Assembly (NCBI GenBank): GCA_020726285.1
Contig: DYSW01000001.1
Coordinates: 1 to 64,000 of the forward strand
Source: Melioribacter roseus
GTDB lineage: Bacteria; Bacteroidota; Ignavibacteria; Ignavibacteriales; Melioribacteraceae
Direction: 5' to 3'
Length of the DNA: 64,000 nucleotides
Shown here in pieces: positions 48,378-56,730 of this stretch. The notes below the pieces were generated by a model that saw only the letters and a list, made by a program, of their open reading frames with translations, had not been told where the DNA came from and made no database searches. The position numbers and the translations under genes are program-made. Each line of letters opens with the position of its first letter. Within the stretch, counting starts at the first letter, position 1.

Positions 48378-50189
48378 ATGGGAGCTGTCAGTCAATTCAA
48401 AACTCTTTCTGAATTATTCAGAGATGTTGTTTTAGGATATGGGAAGGGAAAAACAAAGGCATTTCTTAAACACAAAGTTGATGGTAAATTTGTTGATATT
48501 ACTTACGATGAATTTTACGAACAAGCTGAAACATTAGCATTAGGATTAGCATCGTTAGGTGTAGCAAAAGATGATAAAGTTGCTATGATTTCAGAAAACC
48601 GTCCGGAATGGGCAGTCTCAGATTTTTCAATTTTGGGACTCGGAGCAATAAATGTCCCACTTTATCCAATTTCAACAGCAGATACGGTTGAATTTATCTT
48701 CAAAAATTCAGAATCTATTTGCGCGATAGTTTCAAATCAATTTCAATTAAATAAAATCACTAAAGTTTGGAAAAATTTACCTGACTTAAAATTTGTGATT
48801 GTTATGAATGATATGGATACTTCTGAGAGTAAAAATGTTTATACACTTGCTCAAATTCAAGAAAACGGCAGAAAATATCGCCAAACAAATCCAAAACACT
48901 TTGTAAATTCCATGAATTTAGCAAAAGAAGATGATATTGCTACATTGATTTACACATCTGGCACGACTGGTGAACCTAAAGGTGTAATATTAACTCATAA
49001 AAATGTTGTTTCAAATGTATTAGCTGCTCATTCCGTAATTGCAGTTAGAGAAACCGATGTACTTCTTTCATTTCTTCCTTTATGCCACATTTTTGAGAGA
49101 ATGGCTGGACATTATCTTGCAATTTCCGCTGGTGCAACTATTGCTTATGCCGAAGGAATTGAAAAAGTTGCATCAAATCTTGTGGAAATAAAACCTACTA
49201 TAATGACTGCCGTGCCAAGATTATTTGAAAGAATGCACGCAAAAATTATAAAAAATGTTGAATCGCAACCCGAGAAAAAGCAAAAGATATTTTTCTGGGC
49301 ATTAAATATTGGAAAGGAAGTTTCTGAACGAAAACGAAAAGGTGAATCATTACCAATTTTATTAAACTTAAAACACAAAACCGCTAAAAAACTTGTTTTA
49401 GATAAAATCTATAAAATAATGGGCGGAAATTTACGATTTTTTGTTTCTGGCGGCGCAGCGCTTACTCGCGAATTAGGTGAATTTTTTGCTGCTGTTGGAA
49501 TTTTAATTCTAGAAGGTTACGGACTTACAGAAACTTCGCCAGTTTTAACCGTCAACCGCGAAGAAGATTACAAATTTGGTTCTCCTGGGAAAGTACTTCC
49601 TGGCGTAGAATTAAAAATTGCGTCCGATGGCGAAATTTTAGCTACAGGTCCAAATATTATGCAAGGTTACTACAGAAATAAAAAAGAAACTGAATCTGTA
49701 ATGAAAGACGGTTGGTTTCACACTGGCGATATTGGAGTTTTTGATGCTCAAGGATTTTTAATTATCACAGACAGAAAGAAAAATCTTTTTAAAACTTCTG
49801 GTGGGAAATATGTGGCGCCAACTCCGATTGAAAATATGTTTATGGCAAGTAAATATATCGAACAATTTGTGCTGATTGGAGATAGAAGAATGTTTGTAAC
49901 AGCACTGATTGTCCCAGATTTTGAAGCACTTAAAGAATATGCCGATGCCCATCGAATTTCTTATTCTGACGCCAAAGAACTCGTAAATCTGAAACAAATC
50001 AATGAACTTCTCGATAAGGAAATATCAGTATTTCAGAAGAATTTAGCCAATTTCGAAAGAGTTCGAAAATTTACACTTCTCGACAAACCATTTACAGTTG
50101 AAACTGGTGAACTTACTCCCAAAATGAGTATAAAACGAAAAGTTATTGAAGAAAGATATTCAGATTTAATTGACGATATGTACAATTGA
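48378..50189 (+). CDS. fadD: Long-chain acyl-CoA ligase
   Basis: The enzyme activates fatty acids to acyl-CoA through an acyl-adenylate. The protein (603 aa) has the ATP-binding motif LIYTSGTTGEPKGVILTHKN, FVSGGAAL, the motif YGLTETSPV, GWFHTGDIG and the hinge region TDRKKNLFKTSGGKYVAPTPIE, whose lysine is catalytic in adenylation. Its length and eukaryote-like core fit the long-chain FAA1/FadD15 branch. It is a single gene with AAGGAG before the ATG and a strong terminator after it. Confidence 0.92.
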   Translation: MGAVSQFKTLSELFRDVVLGYGKGKTKAFLKHKVDGKFVDITYDEFYEQAETLALGLASLGVAKDDKVAMISENRPEWAVSDFSILGLGAINVPLYPISTADTVEFIFKNSESICAIVSNQFQLNKITKVWKNLPDLKFVIVMNDMDTSESKNVYTLAQIQENGRKYRQTNPKHFVNSMNLAKEDDIATLIYTSGTTGEPKGVILTHKNVVSNVLAAHSVIAVRETDVLLSFLPLCHIFERMAGHYLAISAGATIAYAEGIEKVASNLVEIKPTIMTAVPRLFERMHAKIIKNVESQPEKKQKIFFWALNIGKEVSERKRKGESLPILLNLKHKTAKKLVLDKIYKIMGGNLRFFVSGGAALTRELGEFFAAVGILILEGYGLTETSPVLTVNREEDYKFGSPGKVLPGVELKIASDGEILATGPNIMQGYYRNKKETESVMKDGWFHTGDIGVFDAQGFLIITDRKKNLFKTSGGKYVAPTPIENMFMASKYIEQFVLIGDRRMFVTALIVPDFEALKEYADAHRISYSDAKELVNLKQINELLDKEISVFQKNLANFERVRKFTLLDKPFTVETGELTPKMSIKRKVIEERYSDLIDDMYN

Positions 50190-50354
50190 AGTTTAGAGTT
50201 ATGAGTTAAAAGTTAATTTTGCTTTTGATTTTTAACATTTTTCTTGCAAATTAAATGAGACACACTAAGTTGTGTCTCATTTAATTTTAAAACTAACTTT
50301 TCTGATTTGTATTTTCCCTAAAACGAATTATTTATTTAAATAACTCTAAACTTC
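50188..50354. repeat. 14-bp inverted repeat flanking the fadD terminator
   Basis: GAAGTTTAGAGTTA (50188-50201) and its exact reverse complement TAACTCTAAACTTC (50341-50354) bracket the gap between the acyl-CoA ligase and the YjjG-like gene. Both are embedded in similar TTA/AGTT-rich sequence (AGTTAAAAGTTAA to the left, CTAACTTTAAACT to the right). These may be two copies of a small intergenic repeat or the arms of a decayed element. Confidence 0.5.
50248..50288 (+). terminator. Strong terminator after fadD
   Basis: A perfect 17-bp stem, from AAATTAAATGAGACACA (50248-50264) to its complement ending ATTT (50271-50287), closes over a 6-base loop and ends in a short T-run. The flanking A and T tracts would allow it to work on both strands. 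Confidence 0.85.
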
Positions 50355-50372
50355 TAACTTTAAACTAAAAAA

Positions 50373-51062
50373 ATGAACTACAACTTATTAATTTTTGATG
50401 CTGATGGAACTTTATTTGATTTCGATAAAACTGAAAAATTAGCTTTAAAAAACACCTTCTTAAAAAATAATCTCGGCAGATTTACTTCCGACAAAATTTT
50501 TATTTATCAAAAAGTAAATAAGCAAATTTGGAAAGAATTTGAAGATGGACAGATTTCAGCTGAAAAATTAAAAGTTGAAAGATTTAAAAGGTTTTTGCAT
50601 GAAATTGGAAAACCAAATATTTCGCCAAGTCAAGTTTCAGATGGTTTCCTTTTTTATTTAAGTCAAAATTCTGATTTACTACCCGGTGCTGAAAATTTGT
50701 TAACTGAACTTTCAATGAAATTTCGTTTGGTTTTAATGACAAACGGTTTAACAAAAGTCCAAAAACCAAGATTCGCTAATTCTTCAATTGCAAAATATTT
50801 TGAATTGTTAATAATTTCCGAAGAAATTGGGTTGGCAAAACCGAATCATGAAATTTTTGACTATACATTCCAAAAATTGAATTTCACAGATAAATCAAAA
50901 ACACTAATAATTGGTGATAATTTATCTTCAGATATTCAAGGTGGAATTAATTTCGGAATCGATTCTTGTTGGTTCAATAGCAAAAAAAAGGAAAATAATT
51001 CCACCATTTTGCCTACTTATCAAATTTCTAAGTTATATCAATTAAAAAAAATCCTTTTCTAG
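50373..51062 (+). CDS. YjjG/YfnB-type HAD nucleotidase
   Basis: The product (229 aa) has HAD motif I at FDADGTLFDF, motif II in LMTNG, motif III Lys in GLAKPNHEIF and motif IV at IIGDNLSSDI. The small helical cap and FDADGTLFDFDKTE opening match the YjjG/YfnB group, which hydrolyses (mainly pyrimidine) nucleoside monophosphates, including non-standard ones. No clear Shine-Dalgarno sequence precedes the ATG. The exact substrate is unknown. Confidence 0.82.
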   Translation: MNYNLLIFDADGTLFDFDKTEKLALKNTFLKNNLGRFTSDKIFIYQKVNKQIWKEFEDGQISAEKLKVERFKRFLHEIGKPNISPSQVSDGFLFYLSQNSDLLPGAENLLTELSMKFRLVLMTNGLTKVQKPRFANSSIAKYFELLIISEEIGLAKPNHEIFDYTFQKLNFTDKSKTLIIGDNLSSDIQGGINFGIDSCWFNSKKKENNSTILPTYQISKLYQLKKILF

Positions 51063-51320
51063 ATGAAATCCTAAATTTGTTAGTGATTTTTTCAAATTGA
51101 CATTATATTTTAAGCCAAATTCTACACCAAATTCCTCAAAAAAAATCCCACAAATCAAGAAGTTAATTATTATTTAACACTGATTTTATTGACTATAATA
51201 TTAAATATCTAAAAAAGATTTGCGAATCTCATAAAAAAGATAATTTTAGATTATGTAAATTATAAAACTTAAATAAGATATATGTATCTGCATAAACTAC
51301 TAAATCAAAAGGTGTAAAAA

Positions 51321-51689
51321 ATGATAAAAATAGCAATAATTGATGATGATTTAGATATAATCCTTGCAATGGAAGCAGTTTTGCAAAGTAAAAATTATAC
51401 TACAATTACAGCACAAACTATGAAAGCCGGATTAAGAATAATAAGAGAAGAAAATCCAGACTTAATAATTCTTGATGTTATGATGGAAGAACCAGATGAT
51501 GGATTTTTTCTCGCAAAAATTGTTCGTAAGGAAGGAATTAAAACCCCAATTATTATGTGTTCTTCAATTTCCCATGCTTTGGGAATGAAATATGGCAAGT
51601 CGGAAATGATTCCGGTTAATTTGTTTTTAGATAAACCGGTTTCTCCAGAACTTCTTTTAGAAAAAGTTGAACTATTGTTAAAAAAGTAG
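51321..51689 (+). CDS. Receiver-only response regulator
   Basis: The product (122 aa) is a single CheY-like receiver domain: acidic pocket IIDDD (7-10), phospho-acceptor Asp52 in LIILDVMM, Ser80-type switch in IIMCSS and Lys in LDKPVSPE. There is no output domain, so it signals by binding another protein. It opens the hydrogenase operon, 7 bases before the NuoE gene, and a membrane kinase lies at the other end of the same run; I infer the two form a pair. The 258-base gap upstream is AT-rich and has short hyphenated palindromes (51216-51229 and 51276-51289). Confidence 0.85.
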   Translation: MIKIAIIDDDLDIILAMEAVLQSKNYTTITAQTMKAGLRIIREENPDLIILDVMMEEPDDGFFLAKIVRKEGIKTPIIMCSSISHALGMKYGKSEMIPVNLFLDKPVSPELLLEKVELLLKK

Positions 51690-51696
51690 GTGAAAA

Positions 51697-52179
51697 ATGT
51701 TCGTAAATGAAAAAGAAAAAATCTTAGAATTTATAGACACAATAATTGACAAACACGGAATCGAAAGAACTTCACTTTTACCAATTCTTGGTGAAATTCA
51801 AGAAAAATTTAAGTGCGTGCCCGAGTTTGCCCAACAACGTGTTGCCAAAATAATGGATATTCATCCGGTGGAAGTTTATAGTGTAGTATCATTTTATTCT
51901 TTTCTAAATGTCGAGAAAAAAGGGAAATATATTTTACGTGTTTGCCGCTCTGTTTCTTGCGATTTGGCTGGGAAAGAAAAAGTTGTAAATATTTTAGAAA
52001 GAGAATTGGGTTTAAAAATTGGAGAAACTTCCGCTGATAAAAAATATACTTTGGAATATACTAATTGTATGGGTTTATGCGATGAAGCACCTTCGCTTGC
52101 AATTAACGACCAAGTTTATACTAAACTTACGACTGAAAAATTATATCAGATATTAAGTGAAATTAAGGAGAACAAATAA
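51697..52179 (+). CDS. hydC: NuoE-like subunit of NAD-linked hydrogenase
   Basis: The product (160 aa) is a thioredoxin-like [2Fe-2S] protein of the NuoE/HydC family. The four ligands are Cys83 and Cys88 (CRSVSC) and Cys124 and Cys128 (CMGLC). An N-terminal helical bundle (1-75) is the part that docks to NuoF. It passes electrons between the flavin subunit and the hydrogenase. The stop overlaps the hydB ATG (TAATG), which fits equal production of the subunits. Confidence 0.92.
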   Translation: MFVNEKEKILEFIDTIIDKHGIERTSLLPILGEIQEKFKCVPEFAQQRVAKIMDIHPVEVYSVVSFYSFLNVEKKGKYILRVCRSVSCDLAGKEKVVNILERELGLKIGETSADKKYTLEYTNCMGLCDEAPSLAINDQVYTKLTTEKLYQILSEIKENK

Positions 52180-53387
52180 TGACTGAAAAAATTAGAAAAA
52201 GAGATGGATTAATTATTTTTTCGGAATATGAAAAATTCTCCGGATTAAAAAAAGCGTTAAGTCTTTCACAAGATGATATTCTTTTCGAGTTAAAAAGTTC
52301 AAATCTAAAAGGAAGAGGCGGCGCCGGTTTTCCCATTTCAACTAAATGGATGTTAACCGCTGCGGCTCAATCTTCTGAAAAATATGTTGTTTGTAATGCC
52401 GACGAAGGCGAACCTGGAACATTTAAAGATAGAGTTCTACTTAAAGAAATGCCATATCTTATTTTTGAAGGAATGATAATTGCTGGATACACAATCGGTG
52501 CAAAAAAAGGAATTGTTTATCTACGCGGTGAATATAATTATCTTGTAAATCCTTTGAATGAGTTTTTAGATGAGATGAAAAATGAAAATCTTTTAGGTGA
52601 AAATATTTTGGGAAAGGATTTTTCATTTGAAATTGAGATTTTCAGCGGTCATGGTGCTTATGTTTGTGGTGAAGAAACCGCACTTCTTGAATCACTTGAA
52701 GGACAGCGAGGAGAAGCAAGAAATCGCCCGCCATTTCCTGTAAATCGTGGTTACAAAGGATTTCCAACTACTGTAAATAATGTTGAATCTTTATCCACTG
52801 TTCCTCATATTATTATGAAAGGTGGAAGTTGGTATTCGCAATTTGGTACTGAAAAATCAAAAGGAACGAAGTTGATTTCTGTTTCCGGCGATTGTGAAAA
52901 ACCAGGTGTTTATGAGATTGAATGGGGAACTTCTATATACGATTTACTTGAATTGGTAAAAGCTGAAAATACAAAAGCGGTTCAGGTTGGTGGTGCTTCA
53001 GGAGTTTGTGTTAATAAATCTCAATTTGATAGAACAATTGCTTATGAAGATCTTTCAACAGGCGGTTCGATAATGATATTTAACGAAAGCAGAAATATGC
53101 TTGCGATTCTTAAAAATTTTATGGAATTCTTTGTTGAAGAATCTTGCGGACAATGTACGCCATGTAGAATTGGTAATCAGAAATTATTAGCTTTTGTTGA
53201 AAAGATTATCCAAAATGAGCAAACTTTCAGCGAATTGAACAAAATTAAAGAATTAGCTGAAACTATGAAAATAGCATCAAAATGCGGTCTAGGACAATCG
53301 AGTCCAAATCCATTTTTATCAATCCTAGAAAATTTTAAGGAAGAAATCTTTGATTCAAATTCCAGAGGAAAATATGAGCATGTATAA
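52179..53387 (+). CDS. hydB: NuoF-like flavin subunit of NAD-linked hydrogenase
   Basis: The product (402 aa) has the NADH site GRGGAGFPISTKW, the FMN site CNADEGEPGTFKDR, GHGAYVCGEETALLES, and a 4Fe-4S site with Cys323, Cys326, Cys329 (SCGQCTPC) and Cys369. It lacks both the N-terminal thioredoxin-like domain and the C-terminal two-cluster ferredoxin domain found in the Thermotoga HydB, so it is a core-only NuoF. Whether the enzyme bifurcates electrons to ferredoxin or uses NADH alone cannot be told from this. Its 3' end overlaps hydA. Confidence 0.92.
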   Translation: MTEKIRKRDGLIIFSEYEKFSGLKKALSLSQDDILFELKSSNLKGRGGAGFPISTKWMLTAAAQSSEKYVVCNADEGEPGTFKDRVLLKEMPYLIFEGMIIAGYTIGAKKGIVYLRGEYNYLVNPLNEFLDEMKNENLLGENILGKDFSFEIEIFSGHGAYVCGEETALLESLEGQRGEARNRPPFPVNRGYKGFPTTVNNVESLSTVPHIIMKGGSWYSQFGTEKSKGTKLISVSGDCEKPGVYEIEWGTSIYDLLELVKAENTKAVQVGGASGVCVNKSQFDRTIAYEDLSTGGSIMIFNESRNMLAILKNFMEFFVEESCGQCTPCRIGNQKLLAFVEKIIQNEQTFSELNKIKELAETMKIASKCGLGQSSPNPFLSILENFKEEIFDSNSRGKYEHV

Positions 53388-55293
53388 AAAAGAAAGAACT
53401 CCAATTAGTCATCAAGCTTTATTTGTAGAAAAGCCTGCACACCCAGAAGATATTGGTGGTAGTGTGTCAGTTAAAATAAACGGAAAAGATTTAATTGTAC
53501 CAATGGGAACCACAATACTTGAAGCTTGCAGAATGATGGGTTACCACGTACCAACATTATGTCATCACGAAGATTTATGTATAGCTGGTGTTTGTCGTGT
53601 TTGCGTTGTTGAAGTAGATGGAATGAAACCTCTACAAGCTTCTTGTTCATTTCCAATTATGGCTCCAATTTCAATTAAAACATCTTCTCCAAAAGTAAGA
53701 AAAGCACGACAAAATGTTATTGATTTACTAATCAGCGAACACAAGGGTGAATGTTATTCATGTGTCAGAAATAATAATTGTGAACTCCAAAGTCTTTCCA
53801 AAGAATATGGTGTCGAAAGTTATCCATACGGACATCGAACAGAAACTAAACACAAAATTGATAATACTAGCTATTCGATAGTTCGCGAAATGGACAAGTG
53901 CGTACATTGTTTACGCTGTGTTAGAACTTGTATTGATTTACAAGAAGTTGGTGTTCTTGAAGCTGTTGGTCGTGGAGATGAAACACACGTTGGAACTTTT
54001 ATGGAAAAAATGATGAGTGATGTTGTTTGTATTAATTGTGGTCAATGTATTAATAGATGTCCAACTGGAGCATTGCACGCAAACGACCCAAGAGATATGA
54101 TTTGGGAAGCTATTGACAATCCTCAAAAACATGTAATAATTCAAACAGCTCCATCACCTCGCGCTGCAATTGGCGAAGAATTTGGTCTCGAACCAGGAAC
54201 TTCACTTACTGGCGAAATGAACACGGCAATGAGAAAAATTGGTTTCGATAGAGTTTTCGATACTAACTTTGCAGCAGATTTAACAATTCTTGAAGAAGGA
54301 ACAGAATTGTTATTACGTTTATACAAAAAACTTGTTTTGAATGATGAAAATGTTCAAGTACCACAATTTACATCTTGTTGTCCTGGTTGGGTAAAATTTG
54401 TTGAACATTTTTACCCAGAAATCATCCCAAATTTAAGTACAACAAAATCGCCACAACAAATGTTTGGTGCAGTATTAAAAACTTATTACTCTGAAAAATC
54501 TGGAATTAAGCCAGAAGATATTGTTACTGTTGCAGTTATGCCTTGTTCGGCAAAGAAATATGAATGCAACCGCCCAGAAATGAATTCTTCCGGTTACAAA
54601 GATATTGATTTCGGTTTAACAACTCGCGAGTTAGCACAAATGATTCGCGAATCTGGAATATACTTGCCAGAATTAGAAAAATCGGAATTTGACGACCCAT
54701 TTGGCGATGCTTCAGGAGCTGGACTTATTTTTGGAGCAACCGGTGGTGTAATGGAAGCTGCTTTACGAACTGTTTTAGAATTAGTAACTGGCAAAAAAAT
54801 TGAAAATCTTTTTGAAAATATGGATATTAAAGAAGTTCGCGGTTTCGAAGGAATCAAAACACTTCAAATTCCTGTAACCGAAGTTGGTGAAGTTCCAGAA
54901 ATTCTAAAACATCTTGTTCCAGATTGGAATTGGCTTAAAGGTGCAACAATTAAAGTCGCAGTTGCTCACGGAACGGCTAATGCAAAAAAAATTATCAAAA
55001 ATATTAAAGAAGGTGGCGAATTTGCAGGTTATCATTTTATTGAAGTTATGGCTTGTCCTGGCGGTTGTATTGGCGGTGGCGGACAACCAATTCCAACAAA
55101 TGAAAAAATTCGTTCACAAAGAGCAAAAGCGATATATTCCGAAGAGAAAATATTAAATGAAAGAAAATCGCATGATAATCCTAAAATCAAAAAGATTTAT
55201 TCTGAGTTTTTGACAGAAGGACCTTGCGGACATCTTTCTCATAAGTTGCTTCATACTCACTACACAGTCCGTGGAAGAGAATTTGTAAATTAA
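53374..55293 (+). CDS. hydA: [FeFe]-hydrogenase catalytic subunit
   Basis: HydA makes or consumes H2. The protein (639 aa from ATG 53374) has a NuoG-like [2Fe-2S] domain (Cys63, 74, 77, 91), a His-Cys3 cluster (His123, Cys127, 130, 136), two 4Fe-4S clusters (Cys176-186 and Cys219-229) and the H-cluster domain: TSCCPGW (Cys335/336), MPCSAKKYE (Cys391) and MACPGGCIGGGGQP (Cys561, Cys565). All ligands and the proton-path cysteine are present, as in group A enzymes. AGAGGA supports ATG 53374 or 53380; an upstream TTG (53350) is less likely. HydE/F/G maturases are not in the window. Confidence 0.96.
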   Translation: MSMYKKERTPISHQALFVEKPAHPEDIGGSVSVKINGKDLIVPMGTTILEACRMMGYHVPTLCHHEDLCIAGVCRVCVVEVDGMKPLQASCSFPIMAPISIKTSSPKVRKARQNVIDLLISEHKGECYSCVRNNNCELQSLSKEYGVESYPYGHRTETKHKIDNTSYSIVREMDKCVHCLRCVRTCIDLQEVGVLEAVGRGDETHVGTFMEKMMSDVVCINCGQCINRCPTGALHANDPRDMIWEAIDNPQKHVIIQTAPSPRAAIGEEFGLEPGTSLTGEMNTAMRKIGFDRVFDTNFAADLTILEEGTELLLRLYKKLVLNDENVQVPQFTSCCPGWVKFVEHFYPEIIPNLSTTKSPQQMFGAVLKTYYSEKSGIKPEDIVTVAVMPCSAKKYECNRPEMNSSGYKDIDFGLTTRELAQMIRESGIYLPELEKSEFDDPFGDASGAGLIFGATGGVMEAALRTVLELVTGKKIENLFENMDIKEVRGFEGIKTLQIPVTEVGEVPEILKHLVPDWNWLKGATIKVAVAHGTANAKKIIKNIKEGGEFAGYHFIEVMACPGGCIGGGGQPIPTNEKIRSQRAKAIYSEEKILNERKSHDNPKIKKIYSEFLTEGPCGHLSHKLLHTHYTVRGREFVN

Positions 55294-55307
55294 TTAGTTG
55301 AGATGAA

Positions 55308-56729
55308 ATGATTAGATTAGCACCTGAATGGAGTTTATATTACGACGAGTTTTGGGAAACCATAACTCGCCGTAATTCCCACTTTATCAAATTAAGATTT
55401 ATTGCAATTCTTGGTCTTTTGATTGTAAAATTCTATTCTGATTTGTTATTCGATTTCAACCTTACAGAAATACAAGTCTGTGTTTTTGAATGCGTTATTA
55501 CTACAATGCTAATTTATAATTTCTTATTTATTTATCTGAAAAAGCGGGTTAAGAACAAACCAAAAACTTTTAATCCGCTTTATCTTTCCTTTTTTCAGAT
55601 TATTGCCGATTTAATTACACTTTCTGTCTTAATTTATTTTACTGGTACAATCGAATCTCCTTTCATTTGGTTCTCAACTTTTCATATGATTGTTGGAAGT
55701 TTACTTTTACCCGAATTAATTATTTATTTACTTTCAAGCGTTTTTATTTTAACTTTTTTGTTTTTAGTATCTGGCGAATTCCACGGTGTTATTCCTCATC
55801 ATCATATTGTTGGATTGTTTGGTAGCGAACTTTACAATAGTTTTAGTTATACAGTAATTATCAGTTTTACATTTACGTTACTAATTATTTTTACAGTTTA
55901 TCTAACAAACAGAATTGCACGGGAATTATACAAACAACAAGGTGATTTACTTACCGCAATGGATGAATTGGCGAAAACAGATGAAAAAAAACACAAGTAT
56001 TTACTTGGAGTTGTTCACGAAATTAAGTCACCAATTGTTGCATCACATTCATTGTTGGAACTTATTATAAAAGGATATTTGGGCGAAGTTAATCCACAAA
56101 TAATGGAAAAATTACTACGTATTGAAAATAGAAATAATGAAATAATTGAAAGAGTTAATAGTATTTTGCGTATTTCTAGATTTCACCAATTAGATGAAAG
56201 TGATTTGCAAAAAATTGATTTAAACGATTTTTTGCACAATTTGGCAGAAAGATTCACGGATTTTGCACATTCAAAGCAAATTCAACTTTCTGTTCAAGAA
56301 TTTAAGAGTTTTGAAATTAATGGGGAAAAAGAATTGCTTGAACTTGTAATTTCAAATTTGCTTAGCAATTCTATAAAGTACACTGAAAACAATGGAAATG
56401 TTCAAATTTCAGTGCAACAAGATGGGAATTTTGCAGTTATTAAAGTTTGTGACGATGGAATTGGTATTGAAGGTGATGATAAAAATAAAGTTTTTGAACC
56501 ATATTTTCGTTGTAAGCATAAATCTAAAACAGAAGGTTTGGGAATCGGGTTGTATTTAGTTAAAGAAATTGTTGTTCAACACAATGGGGAAATAGTTGTA
56601 GATTCGCCTTCACCATTGGCAAAAGAAAATTTTCCTGGTAGTTGTTTTTCTGTAAAACTGCCAATAAATCCTCATCAAATAGATAAAAAAAATAAAATTA
56701 ATGAACAAATACTTAAACAAAGGAGTTAA
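55308..56729 (+). CDS. Membrane sensor histidine kinase of the hydrogenase cluster
   Basis: The product (473 aa) has six hydrophobic segments (about 28-205) with very short loops, a linker helix, a HisKA domain with His237 in VVHEIKSPI, and an ATPase domain: N box LVISNLLSNSIKYT, CDDGIGI and GLGIGLYL. The compact six-helix sensor has no large outside domain, so the signal is probably in or at the membrane (redox state or a membrane-soluble molecule such as H2 are inferences). It lies 14 bases after hydA and 1 base before the receptor gene; the receiver protein at 51321 is the likely partner. Confidence 0.88.
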   Translation: MIRLAPEWSLYYDEFWETITRRNSHFIKLRFIAILGLLIVKFYSDLLFDFNLTEIQVCVFECVITTMLIYNFLFIYLKKRVKNKPKTFNPLYLSFFQIIADLITLSVLIYFTGTIESPFIWFSTFHMIVGSLLLPELIIYLLSSVFILTFLFLVSGEFHGVIPHHHIVGLFGSELYNSFSYTVIISFTFTLLIIFTVYLTNRIARELYKQQGDLLTAMDELAKTDEKKHKYLLGVVHEIKSPIVASHSLLELIIKGYLGEVNPQIMEKLLRIENRNNEIIERVNSILRISRFHQLDESDLQKIDLNDFLHNLAERFTDFAHSKQIQLSVQEFKSFEINGEKELLELVISNLLSNSIKYTENNGNVQISVQQDGNFAVIKVCDDGIGIEGDDKNKVFEPYFRCKHKSKTEGLGIGLYLVKEIVVQHNGEIVVDSPSPLAKENFPGSCFSVKLPINPHQIDKKNKINEQILKQRS

Positions 56730-56730
56730 A

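Noticed and set aside
51072-51079. TAAATTTG as a -7 element upstream of the receiver gene
   Set aside because: No TTTG or TTG lies 17-23 bases upstream, and it is about 240 bases from the start codon.
51189-51199. TTGACT next to TATAAT as a sigma-70 promoter before the hydrogenase operon
   Set aside because: The two boxes overlap, leaving no 17-base spacer; the match is chance in AT-rich DNA.
51216-51289. AGATT-TGCG-AATCT and AGATA-TATG-TATCT as operators of the hydrogenase operon
   Set aside because: The arms are only 5 bp each and the two sites differ in sequence; such dyads are expected by chance here.
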